NCBI GenBank assembly: GCA_937860165.1
Contig: CALMBE010000375.1
Location: 1-6,345, forward strand
Source: an uncultured Planctomycetaceae bacterium
GTDB lineage: Bacteria > Planctomycetota > Planctomycetia > Pirellulales > Lacipirellulaceae
Direction: 5' to 3'
Length of the DNA stretch: 6,345 nucleotides
This document shows, one piece after another, positions 1-6,340 of the stretch (its first letter is position 1; every line of letters begins with the position of its first letter). Below the pieces are notes generated by a model. The model saw only the letters and a list, made by a program, of their open reading frames with translations, ran no database searches and was not told the DNA's origin. A program made the translations under genes and the position numbers.

Positions 1-186
1 GGCGAGATTTTCGTCAGAGAGACTCAAGGTGTAACTAGCCGAGAACGTGCCTAAAGCCGCAGTGTTCAGCGTGGCGGTGAAGGAATTGTCGAGTCCCGCC
101 GCGAGGGCATTCGCACCGGTGAAGGTGGCCAAGTCGGTGGTGAGTACCGAAGTGTGGCCCGTGCCGAGGATCGAATCGAGATCGAG
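1..186 (-). pseudogene. In-frame continuation of the EndA-like gene beyond its TAG stop (runs off the window)
   Basis: Translating the minus strand in the same frame after the TAG at 187-189 gives 62 codons without another stop, up to the window edge. The product starts LDLDSILGTGHTSVLTTDL and later reads SYTLSLSDENLA. It looks like true protein of the same beta-rich repeat type and completes the unit that begins LNFDFGTVA before the stop. No convincing start codon and ribosome binding site are seen for separate translation. The simplest reading is that one longer gene has acquired a nonsense mutation, or that the TAG is a sequence error; readthrough is possible but unsupported. By analogy with the neighbouring gene, the missing end may carry a dockerin and/or PEP-CTERM tail, but this lies outside the window. 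Confidence 0.7.
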
Positions 187-1542
187 CTAGGCGGTGAACC
201 CGGCTGTGCCGACCAGATTAGCGATGTCGAAACCGAAGGTTGGCATGGTGCTTCCTTGGGCGACCGTGCCGAAATCGAAGTTGAGAGTATTCATGTCGCC
301 CGCCAGAGTGAACGAAGGATTGGCGTGGGACAGCACACTCAGCGAGACATTGATGGTATCGTTCGCGTCATTCGCACCGTGGCCGCTGCCACCGGCGGTG
401 GTGATGTCGAGATTGTTGATGCTCACGGTGCCGGACTTGAGCCCCGCGGTGGAGGTGGTGGTGGCGAGTCCGACGGATAGGTTCTTGTTGGCGGTCCCAG
501 AAGTGAGAATGCCGAAGGCATTGAGCCGGCCAGCGACCGAGGACGTCGCGGAGCCGCCGGTGGTGACTTCATAATAGGTGCCATCAAGGCCCGTTTTGTT
601 GAGCGTGACACTCTGAGCGGCAGGCACGGCAGCACCCACGAGCACCGATCCCAAATTCAAATTGTGCGTGGAACTGCCGTCGGCGTTGGCGGCACCTCCC
701 ACGTAAAGCTGCGAGTCGTTGGCTTGGTCGACGAACACCGACCACACATACTCGGGGTGATCGATAAAAGGATTGCGGTTGTGCTGGTAGCTATTGTCGA
801 CAATTTGGTGACGTCCGCGTTCAAAGTTGTCAGGTGGTGCGAGGTAGTGCCACTCGAGCATCCGCGTCAAATTGCCGAGCTGCGGCGGCGGATCGGTATC
901 GCCCCCTACGTTGGCGACGTTCCCTGCACCCAGTTCTAAGTCGACCGTGCCGGAATCCACACCGTCGTAGCGAACCGCCATGTAAAACTGCGAACGGGCG
1001 ATCATGCCGGCGTCCGCGTTATCGGGGTACCAGTAAGTCACTCCACCATCAAAGACTTCCCCGTAAGCTTGCCCGAAAGCACCCCCAAAGTTGGTCTCAT
1101 CGCGATCACTATTGATCGTTGTGCGCGACGGTCGGAGATGGTGCAAATCGCTGCCGTCCGGTGCGCCAGTGCCACCCAAACCACGGCTTTGCGGCCAAGT
1201 GTGTTCGCGGTTCCAGGTGGCGGCGTTGTCCCAACCCGGAATCGATCCCCCGGGATTGATCGCCGCCACGTTGAGCGACTCCCGGTTGTAAACCAGAATC
1301 ATATAGCCGGGATTGCTGGGATCGGCGTCGGTGATTTGAAGGACCGTACGCAAATTGTCATACGAGACCGTCGTGTGGCCATCAATGATACTGTTAAGCT
1401 GACTCTTGAGCGTCGCGCCGGCCCCCGTGGCCGTGTCGTAATAGTTGGCCGGGGGGTCGTACTGCGCAGCCACTTGCCGGCTGAGCGCGCAAAGCAGCAA
1501 TACCGCCAGATTCAGCGCGCGCTGCAATCGAAATCGCTCCAT
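187..1542 (-). CDS. Secreted endonuclease I (EndA-like) protein, C-terminally truncated by an in-frame stop
   Basis: The 451-residue product should be an exported, metal-dependent, non-specific nuclease of the endonuclease I family (beta-beta-alpha-Me fold). Residues 1-26 are a signal peptide: MERFR, a hydrophobic core and cleavage after VAA, before QYDPP. The nuclease domain spans about 32-282. Visible motifs are NREHTWPQS at 111-119 with the likely catalytic His114, SDLHHLRP at 131-138, NSDRDETNFGG at 144-154, ARSQFYMAVRY at 182-192 and HNRNPFIDHPEYV from 254; the last matches the signature of Escherichia coli EndA. From about 290 onward the protein is Gly/Thr/Ser-rich and beta-like, with two related units beginning LNLGSVLVG and LNFDFGTVA, resembling the anchor repeats of exported planctomycete proteins. 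I chose the ATG at 1542 because it starts the signal peptide directly. The in-frame TTG at 1578 lies in the T-tract of a terminator. No good Shine-Dalgarno sequence is visible. The frame ends at TAG 187-189 inside the second repeat, with no sorting tail. The nuclease assignment is firm; whether the truncated form is made is unknown. Confidence 0.86.
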   Translation of the reverse strand: MERFRLQRALNLAVLLLCALSRQVAAQYDPPANYYDTATGAGATLKSQLNSIIDGHTTVSYDNLRTVLQITDADPSNPGYMILVYNRESLNVAAINPGGSIPGWDNAATWNREHTWPQSRGLGGTGAPDGSDLHHLRPSRTTINSDRDETNFGGAFGQAYGEVFDGGVTYWYPDNADAGMIARSQFYMAVRYDGVDSGTVDLELGAGNVANVGGDTDPPPQLGNLTRMLEWHYLAPPDNFERGRHQIVDNSYQHNRNPFIDHPEYVWSVFVDQANDSQLYVGGAANADGSSTHNLNLGSVLVGAAVPAAQSVTLNKTGLDGTYYEVTTGGSATSSVAGRLNAFGILTSGTANKNLSVGLATTTSTAGLKSGTVSINNLDITTAGGSGHGANDANDTINVSLSVLSHANPSFTLAGDMNTLNFDFGTVAQGSTMPTFGFDIANLVGTAGFTA

Positions 1543-1576
1543 CCGCCTGTTCCGAGAAAGATGAGATTGGAAAATC

Positions 1577-1608
1577 AAAAGGCCCTACCCGCTGAAGCGA
1601 GTAGGGCC
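1577..1608 (-). terminator. Intrinsic terminator downstream of the LTD protein gene
   Basis: On the minus strand, GGCCCTAC pairs perfectly with GTAGGGCC. The stem extends inward by TCGC against GCGG (three Watson-Crick pairs and one wobble), giving 12 pairs closed by a TTCA loop. A TTTT run follows at once, then GATTTT. The hairpin occupies 1581-1608 and the T-tract starts at 1580. It begins 28 nt after the stop codon of the LTD gene, so it is well placed to end that transcript. No T-tract follows on the plus strand, so it works in one direction only. It also lies only 34 nt upstream of the nuclease ATG at 1542, so the two minus-strand genes are unlikely to be a simple operon unless the terminator leaks or is regulated. 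Confidence 0.85.
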
Positions 1609-1636
1609 GTAAATACCACTAAACTTTCGAATCCTC

Positions 1637-3289
1637 CTAGCGTCGCCGCGTGCAGGCCAGCGTGCCAAGCATGATGCCCAACAACCCCAGCGAAGTGGGT
1701 TCGGGGACTCCTACCGCAGCCACGAGCGGGCCGATCCCGTACTGGGTTTGCCAGATGGCGAGGTCGGCACCATCGACAGTGCCACTGTTGTTGGCGTCGC
1801 CGGTAGCATTGGTGGCACCCGTGCCGAAGCCACGCTGCCAGATCAAGAAGTCGCGGCCATCGACATCGCCATCGTCATCGAAGTCGGCATCGTCAGCGGC
1901 TACTACGGTGAAGGAACCGGGGCTGGCCACATCGCCACCGGGATGGTGAGTAATCGTTCCAAAAAGAGCCGTTGCATTGAAGGAACCAAAAACGTCCATT
2001 GATGCAGCATTGACCCAATTGCCGCCTACAGTGCGATCTGCCGACATGTCTGGCATGAATATAGATGGACCATTAGCGCCAGTGGGGAAGCCGTTCGATT
2101 CCAAGAAGGCTTGGGTGGTCAACGCCCCAGCGTGGGTCGCGTGGTTGCCTGTGTAAGCAGCAAAACTCGTCCACAAGCTGATTTGATCCCCGGTATTGTT
2201 TAGTTGCAAATCAGACCATTCGGTGACGGGAATTAAGTTGAGAGTAGCACCCCAGGCTGCCGCAAAATCCGCACCTGTTACTAATTCAGAGTTGTAAAGG
2301 ATGCCAGTAGCGAATGCTGGAATGGTTCCGGCCGCAATGTTAGCTGCAGAAACGGCAGTGGTACTGTTGTCGTCAACGACATATCCGGCCAGATTAACCG
2401 CAGTTGCCGAATTATTGTAAACTTCGATCCATTCCCAATTGGGCTCGGAACCAGCCGAGTCGTACAAAACTTCTGAAAACAACAGCCCAGCAGTGGAAGG
2501 AGTTCCATGAATGATGCCAGGATTACCGACATCGGCTGGATTGTTGGCCGCACCAGTATAAGTAAAAAGTGAACTCGTAGTGGCGCTATTGACGCCAGTT
2601 TGGCTGTTTCCCCAATTAGCGCCGGCCTGGTTGCTACCGTTACCGTTCCAGGTAAGTGAAGCATTACCGAGAGGCGCAGGAAAAGCCGCATCGGAGAAAT
2701 TCAGGCTGAACGCCGCATTGGTAAAACTTGACGTGCGGTTGGTGAACACGCCTGGAAAGTTAATAGGATCATCTTCGACGGGAGTCTGATCCATTTGCCA
2801 GGCAGTCGCATTTGGCCAAAAGCCGATGGACTGACCCTGATTTCCTTCTGTGTTGGTCATGCCCGGAAAGAAGTCCGCAGCGATCAACTTGGTACTCGGA
2901 TTAAGTCCCCAAGCCGTGCGGAAGCTGTTATCAACGTAATTTTGAGGATTTCCGGAGCCAAAAAACCCATCGTAAATAATAGCCACTTCACCGGGCTGGA
3001 CGGTCGTGTCAGCATTGTCCAGAACTGGTAACAGTGCATTGCTAATTGTGGGATTGGGAGCAGGTATATTGGCATCCCCGAGGTTGAAACCAAGATAACC
3101 GTTCAAGTCGATCGCCGAGCCTCCCGTGTTGCGGATCTCGATCCATTCCCAGGCATTATCGTTGGTGGCGTTGTACATGACTTCGGTAACTTGGATTTGG
3201 GCTTGGGCGCCCGTCGTGATCCCCAAGAGGGCCAGTGCGAAGAGCGCACGAGCGCCCGGATTCCGAAAACAGTCTGCAATTCTTTTCAT
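1637..3289 (-). CDS. Exported double lamin-tail-domain protein with dockerin-like module and PEP-CTERM tail
   Basis: This 550-residue protein appears to be a surface or matrix component, not an enzyme; I see no catalytic motif. Residues 1-30 are a signal peptide (MKRIADCFRN, a hydrophobic stretch, AQA cleavage). Two lamin tail domains follow, at about 31-165 and 269-390, each with the hallmark WEWIE(I/V) plus N motif (W47 and W285) and a later GDQISLW- or QGQSIGFW-type strand. Each is followed by a linker ending in DV-G/A-x-PG (253-258 and 453-458), so a unit of about 200 residues is duplicated. A dockerin-like EF-hand pair lies at 469-518: D469, D471, D473, G474, D477, D480, then D498, N500, S502, G503, D506, D509, with IWQ after each loop. 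Residues 528-550 are a PEP-CTERM signal (VPEPTS, a hydrophobic segment, terminal RRR), implying exosortase processing. The ATG at 3289 is supported by AAGGAAAG upstream. Its divergent and downstream neighbours are secreted hydrolases, so it may anchor or organise them; that role is inferred. Confidence 0.93.
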   Translation of the reverse strand: MKRIADCFRNPGARALFALALLGITTGAQAQIQVTEVMYNATNDNAWEWIEIRNTGGSAIDLNGYLGFNLGDANIPAPNPTISNALLPVLDNADTTVQPGEVAIIYDGFFGSGNPQNYVDNSFRTAWGLNPSTKLIAADFFPGMTNTEGNQGQSIGFWPNATAWQMDQTPVEDDPINFPGVFTNRTSSFTNAAFSLNFSDAAFPAPLGNASLTWNGNGSNQAGANWGNSQTGVNSATTSSLFTYTGAANNPADVGNPGIIHGTPSTAGLLFSEVLYDSAGSEPNWEWIEVYNNSATAVNLAGYVVDDNSTTAVSAANIAAGTIPAFATGILYNSELVTGADFAAAWGATLNLIPVTEWSDLQLNNTGDQISLWTSFAAYTGNHATHAGALTTQAFLESNGFPTGANGPSIFMPDMSADRTVGGNWVNAASMDVFGSFNATALFGTITHHPGGDVASPGSFTVVAADDADFDDDGDVDGRDFLIWQRGFGTGATNATGDANNSGTVDGADLAIWQTQYGIGPLVAAVGVPEPTSLGLLGIMLGTLACTRRR

Positions 3290-3293
3290 AGTT

Positions 3294-3301
3294 CTTTCCT
3301 T
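3294..3301 (-). promoter_or_regulatory. Ribosome binding site of the LTD protein gene
   Basis: AAGGAAAG on the minus strand contains the GGA core 7 nt before the ATG at 3289. It is the clearest Shine-Dalgarno-like match among the minus-strand genes and supports this start. Confidence 0.7.
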
Positions 3302-3341
3302 CTGGTGTTCATACGAGACAGGGTGTTGCTATCGAGATGAA

Positions 3342-3347
3342 TTTATA
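3342..3347 (-). promoter_or_regulatory. Possible -10 element for the LTD protein gene
   Basis: TATAAA on the minus strand matches the sigma-70 -10 consensus at five of six bases and would give a 5' leader of about 45 nt. No good -35 hexamer is found at 16-18 bp, so this is a weak candidate only. Confidence 0.22.
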
Positions 3348-3750
3348 GGGTGCGTGCCATTCCAACGTGGGAAGCACACCCGACCGGCAGCGTAGCTCAG
3401 TTTGGTTAAGACTTAATGTAGCTATTATGTTGATTATGCACAGAACTGTCGAATATCGGGTAACATTATTGCGGAAAACCCCCACAACGTCATATTATAG
3501 GCACGCCGGTTGCTTCGCTCATCTAGTTTTCACTTGGCAAATTTGGTTCCAGAATGGTCCTGATGACCCACTAAAAGAGATTTTTGGGATTCTCAGTTCC
3601 TACTGCCTGGAAACCAATCACGAGGGTTAAACCTTGATCCACTACGGACTTAACGAATACTCCGGTGCTCATTCGTCCCACCGTCGAACGTGGTTCGCCA
3701 GCCGTTCGGGGTGTGCCAGGAAAGGTGTCGCTACTGCCTCGGTCGCAGGC

Positions 3751-5001
3751 ATGTGTCGCCAAATTCTTGGGCGGTTTCTGTTAACCATTTCGCTTGTAGG
3801 ACTGATGGCCACGGTCTCCGCGTGGGGCCAGACAGTGCGCTTTGCCACCTATAATGTCTCGCTTTACGCGACTCGACCCGGGGAGGTCGCCGAACGACTT
3901 GCCGACGGCACCGATCACCAGGCCCGGTGCGAGGCGGAGATCATCCAGCGAATCCGGCCCGATGTGCTGTTGCTGAACGAAGTGGATTACGACGCCGAGG
4001 GGAAGTTGGTTGAGATATTTCGGAAAAAATATCTCAGCGTGGGGCAGAATGTCTCGCAGTCGCCCGAGGCCGCCGAGCCGATTGAGTACCCCTTTCGCTA
4101 CTTTGCCACCGTGAATACGGGTGAACACTCGGGTTTCGATCTGGACCGCAATGGCCGCTTGACTACCGAGCCGGGGAGCATTGATTATGGCGGCGATTCC
4201 TGGGGTTTCGGCCAATACGCGGGGCAATATGCGCCGGTGTTGTTGTCGCGGTTTCCGATCCAAACCGACAAGGTCCGCTCGTTCCAAAAGTTTTTGTGGA
4301 AGGACATGCCGGGGGCACTCTTGCCGGACGATCCCGACACGGCCGCGTCTGCGGATTGGTACTCCAAGGAGACGCTGGAAAAATTCCGGCTCTCGTCGAA
4401 GAGCCATTGGGACGTGCCGATTGATGTCCAAGGCCACACGTTGCATGTCTTGGTGAGCCATCCGACGCCGCCGAGTTTCGATGGAGCGGAAGACCGCAAT
4501 GGGAGGCGGAACCACGACGAAATCCGGTTGTGGGTCGACTATATTTCCCTCGACAATGAAAAGTACCTTTACGACGATGCGGGTCAGAAAGGTGGGCTCG
4601 CCGCAGGGTCGAGCTTTGTCATCATGGGGGACCTCAACGGCGACCCGCATGACGGGCAAGGAAGTGCGGGGATTGCACAGTTGCTCGAGAGTCCGACGAT
4701 ATTGCAATATCCGGCCCCCGAGAGTGCCGGTGGCGAAGAACAGGCAAACTTGCAGGGCGAGGTGAATGCGACCCATGTCGGTAATCCTCGGCAGGATACG
4801 CTCGATGCGGCCGACAAGAATGGCCCTGGGAACCTGCGTTTGGATTATGTTTTGCCATCAAATAATCAAAAAGTAGTTGCTTCCGGTGTATTTTGGCCTG
4901 AGAATAGGGATGCGTTGTTCAAGCTCGTGGGAGAGTTCCCCTTCCCCAGTAGCGATCACCATTTGGTGTGGGTCGATGTGGATCTCTCCGGCGAGCCGTA
5001 A
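3751..5001 (+). CDS. Secreted endonuclease/exonuclease/phosphatase (EEP) superfamily hydrolase
   Basis: The 416-residue product is an exported Mg-dependent phosphoesterase of the DNase I-like EEP superfamily; its substrate (DNA, RNA, nucleotide or another phosphoester) cannot be read from the sequence. Residues 1-27 are a signal peptide: MCRQILGRF, a hydrophobic core and a likely cut near SAWGQ. The catalytic motifs appear in family order: TYNVS with Asn35; LLLNEVD with Glu77, a metal ligand; APVLLSRFPI at about 161-170; VSHPTPP with His237; GDLNGDP with Asp294 and Asn296; LDYVLPS with Asp365; and SSDHHLV with Asp402 and His403. The core looks complete, so activity is expected. Asp/Gly-rich insertions, for example HSGFDLDRNGRL and FDGAEDRNGRRN, are probably lineage-specific loops. 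I chose the ATG at 3751 because it opens the signal peptide; the frame stays open upstream to a TTG at 3634, and no strong ribosome binding site separates the options. It lacks the dockerin and PEP-CTERM tail of its neighbour, so it is probably soluble in the periplasm or outside the cell. Confidence 0.9.
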   Translation: MCRQILGRFLLTISLVGLMATVSAWGQTVRFATYNVSLYATRPGEVAERLADGTDHQARCEAEIIQRIRPDVLLLNEVDYDAEGKLVEIFRKKYLSVGQNVSQSPEAAEPIEYPFRYFATVNTGEHSGFDLDRNGRLTTEPGSIDYGGDSWGFGQYAGQYAPVLLSRFPIQTDKVRSFQKFLWKDMPGALLPDDPDTAASADWYSKETLEKFRLSSKSHWDVPIDVQGHTLHVLVSHPTPPSFDGAEDRNGRRNHDEIRLWVDYISLDNEKYLYDDAGQKGGLAAGSSFVIMGDLNGDPHDGQGSAGIAQLLESPTILQYPAPESAGGEEQANLQGEVNATHVGNPRQDTLDAADKNGPGNLRLDYVLPSNNQKVVASGVFWPENRDALFKLVGEFPFPSSDHHLVWVDVDLSGEP

Positions 5002-5025
5002 ACGTCAGTGCCCGGAGTCATTCAC

Positions 5026-5049
5026 CACGAAGCACACGAAGCACACGAA
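5026..5049. repeat. Short tandem repeat, 9-bp unit CACGAAGCA
   Basis: Two full copies of CACGAAGCA and a partial third (CACGAA) lie end to end, 25 nt after the EEP stop codon. The array is exact over its length. It stands beside the palindromic element at 5067-5128 in a non-coding spacer. It has no evident function and may be part of a dispersed intergenic repeat. Confidence 0.75.
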
Positions 5050-5066
5050 ACATTAACAAGATGTCC

Positions 5067-5128
5067 GTAGCATGGCCCCCTGGGCCGTGCGCTTTCGTTG
5101 ATTCGCACGGGCCGGGGGCCCATGCTAC
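5067..5128. repeat. REP-like palindrome with 25-bp arms
   Basis: The left arm at 5067-5091 starts GTAGCATGG and ends CCGTGCG. The right arm at 5104-5128 is its reverse complement at 22 of 25 positions, with one of the three mismatches a T-G wobble. The 12-base loop at 5092-5103 is AT-rich in contrast with the very GC-rich arms. It would form a long stable hairpin in DNA or RNA. It lies between two same-strand genes, 65 nt past the EEP stop, so it may also end or stabilise that transcript, but no T-run follows it. The shape suits a dispersed REP- or MITE-like element; copy number cannot be judged from one window. Confidence 0.75.
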
Positions 5129-5169
5129 AACTATTGTTATTCATTGAATATTACTTGATTGATCCTCTC

Positions 5170-5173
5170 GGAG
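5170..5173 (+). promoter_or_regulatory. Ribosome binding site of the DUF1559 gene
   Basis: GGAG lies 7 nt before the ATG at 5181, the right spacing for a Shine-Dalgarno sequence. With the prepilin-type N-terminus that follows directly, it fixes the start. Confidence 0.75.
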
Positions 5174-5180
5174 TCGAGCG

Positions 5181-6317
5181 ATGCAGAAACCTAAATCAGG
5201 CGGATTTACATTGGTGGAGTTGTTGGTGGTAATCGCCATCATCGGCGTGTTGGTGGCCCTGCTGTTGCCAGCGATCCAAGCCGCCCGCGAGGCGGCGCGG
5301 CGGACGTCGTGCGTGAACAACGTCAAGCAAATGGCCCTAGCCGCCGCCAACTATGAAAGTGCCCGGTCTGCATTTCCTCCTGGGAGGTTATTCCCCGATT
5401 GGCAACTCGCGAATGGAACCTACAAAAGTGGCTACACCAGTTACGACCCGGGTCCTGCAGCTACAGACAAGACAGGTTTCTATTCGGTCCATGTGTGGCT
5501 CTTGCCCTATATGGAAGCCAACAATGTATACAATTTGATCGACTTCAGTAAGGCGCAAGTCAAAAAGATGCTGAATCCAAAGAATCCTCACTTTGATGCC
5601 TATGCCACGGCATCGGGATTGTTTATTTGCCCCAGCGATGCCAACACTGGCCAGGTAATTTCGGAGAACAATTACCGCGCGAACTTTGGGGGAAATACTC
5701 CAGGAGCGGGTGCTAGAGCCAACCCGACCCCTTCAGATACAGGCCTAGAACCGAAGTCTTTTGATGTGTGGCCTAGCGGGGGGAACGGAGCCTTTTCCAT
5801 GGGGACCAAGGGCCTGGGAACCCGGGAGTATAGCGATGGACTTTCTAAAACAGCTTTTTTCTCTGAACGAATAAAAGGAAAAGGGGAAGAAAACAGTTCT
5901 CTTCCTTCGCGAACCTCCATGATCCGGTGTCCCACTCAACCAGCTTTGACCGTGAATCCCGAAGTGGCGTATCAGGCGGCAACAAACTATGCCCCAGTTG
6001 CAGATGGCTTTAATTTTGATGCACCGGGTCGCTGGATCGGAGATTGGTCAAACGGTTGGCCTTTTGCAGGATATGACTCGACTCAGTACAACCATGTGGC
6101 TCCTCCCAATTGGAAAGGCCAGGATTGTGGCACAAGCTTCATCCCAGATACCCCGCTTGAACACGCGGTAATCGCTGCCCGCAGTGATCACCCGGGCACG
6201 GTGGTGGTGGCCTTCGGCGATGGGCACACGGCGATAGTGAGCGACGACGTGGACCTCCAGGTCTGGCGTGCCGCAGGGACACGCAATGGCGAAGAGACAT
6301 CGGAGATAGATTTTTAG
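5181..6317 (+). CDS. DUF1559 family protein with prepilin-type N-terminus and H-X9-DG C-terminal motif
   Basis: This 378-residue protein is a member of the DUF1559 family, pseudopilin-like proteins present in large numbers in planctomycete genomes; their exact role is unknown. The N-terminus is a classic type IV prepilin signal: MQKPKSGG, then [20 protein letters not shown] with Glu at mature position 5. Cleavage is expected between Gly8 and Phe9 by a prepilin peptidase, leaving an N-terminal membrane helix. It is followed by the conserved [21 protein letters not shown] stretch in two parts (helix end and Cys44 region) and a large extracytoplasmic domain with CPSD near 150 and FFSERI near 227. 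Near the C-terminus [12 protein letters not shown] fits the H-X9-DG motif found in prepilin-processing-associated proteins of this lineage. The length is normal and no frame damage is seen. It follows the EEP gene on the same strand, but the 179-nt spacer with a palindrome argues against a shared operon. Confidence 0.95.
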   Translation: MQKPKSGGFTLVELLVVIAIIGVLVALLLPAIQAAREAARRTSCVNNVKQMALAAANYESARSAFPPGRLFPDWQLANGTYKSGYTSYDPGPAATDKTGFYSVHVWLLPYMEANNVYNLIDFSKAQVKKMLNPKNPHFDAYATASGLFICPSDANTGQVISENNYRANFGGNTPGAGARANPTPSDTGLEPKSFDVWPSGGNGAFSMGTKGLGTREYSDGLSKTAFFSERIKGKGEENSSLPSRTSMIRCPTQPALTVNPEVAYQAATNYAPVADGFNFDAPGRWIGDWSNGWPFAGYDSTQYNHVAPPNWKGQDCGTSFIPDTPLEHAVIAARSDHPGTVVVAFGDGHTAIVSDDVDLQVWRAAGTRNGEETSEIDF

Positions 6318-6320
6318 GAA

Positions 6321-6340
6321 TAGAGGTTAGAGGCTAGGGA
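6321..6340 (+). repeat. Degenerate heptamer run TAGAGGT/TAGAGGC/TAGGG
   Basis: Just after the DUF1559 stop codon the sequence TAGAGGT is followed by TAGAGGC and then TAGGGA, a short imperfect tandem repeat. It may be the edge of a longer intergenic repeat that continues past the window. It is too short to assign a role. Confidence 0.35.

Larger units (their letters stand above)
3290..3750. other. Divergent intergenic region between the LTD protein and EEP hydrolase genes
   Basis: These 461 bases separate two genes that point away from each other and must carry both promoters. The part from about 3410 to 3610 is clearly AT-richer than the flanking genes, as expected for a regulatory region. 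On the plus strand a poor pair, TTGCGG at 3469-3474 and TATTAT at 3493-3498 with an 18-bp spacer, could drive the EEP gene with a leader of about 245 nt. Short inverted matches near 3685-3708 (CGAAC/GTTCG and CGAACG/CGTTCG) could form small alternative hairpins in that leader. The EEP frame is open back to a TTG at 3634, but those 39 residues precede the signal peptide and do not look like a domain. No convincing small gene, tRNA or riboswitch is seen here. Confidence 0.5.

Noticed and set aside
1543..1578. TTG at 1578 as start of the nuclease gene
   Set aside because: It lies in the T-tract of the terminator and would place 12 polar residues before a signal peptide that starts cleanly at the ATG at 1542.
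1069..1674. 201-codon open frame on the plus strand across the nuclease gene start and the terminator
   Set aside because: It runs antisense to the EndA motifs and through the hairpin, and its Arg-rich product has no domain; it is a shadow of the minus-strand gene.
3391..3412. tRNA-like stretch TAGCTCAGTTTGGTTA resembling a D-arm
   Set aside because: The right half of the D-stem does not pair properly, and no anticodon arm, T-loop (GGTTCGA-type) or acceptor stem follows at the right spacing. It is probably chance or at most a tRNA fragment.
3367..3630. 87-codon open frame on the plus strand in the divergent intergenic region
   Set aside because: It starts with GTG, has no ribosome binding site, lies in AT-rich DNA expected to hold promoters, and its product shows no recognisable domain or signal.
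3781..4776. 331-codon open frame on the minus strand across the EEP gene
   Set aside because: It is antisense to a gene with a full set of EEP catalytic motifs in the other strand; its product looks like an Arg/His/Pro-rich shadow translation typical of GC-rich DNA.
5026..5128. CRISPR-like array
   Set aside because: The tandem unit is only 9 bp with no spacers, and the palindrome is a single pair of arms; there are no regularly spaced repeats or cas genes.
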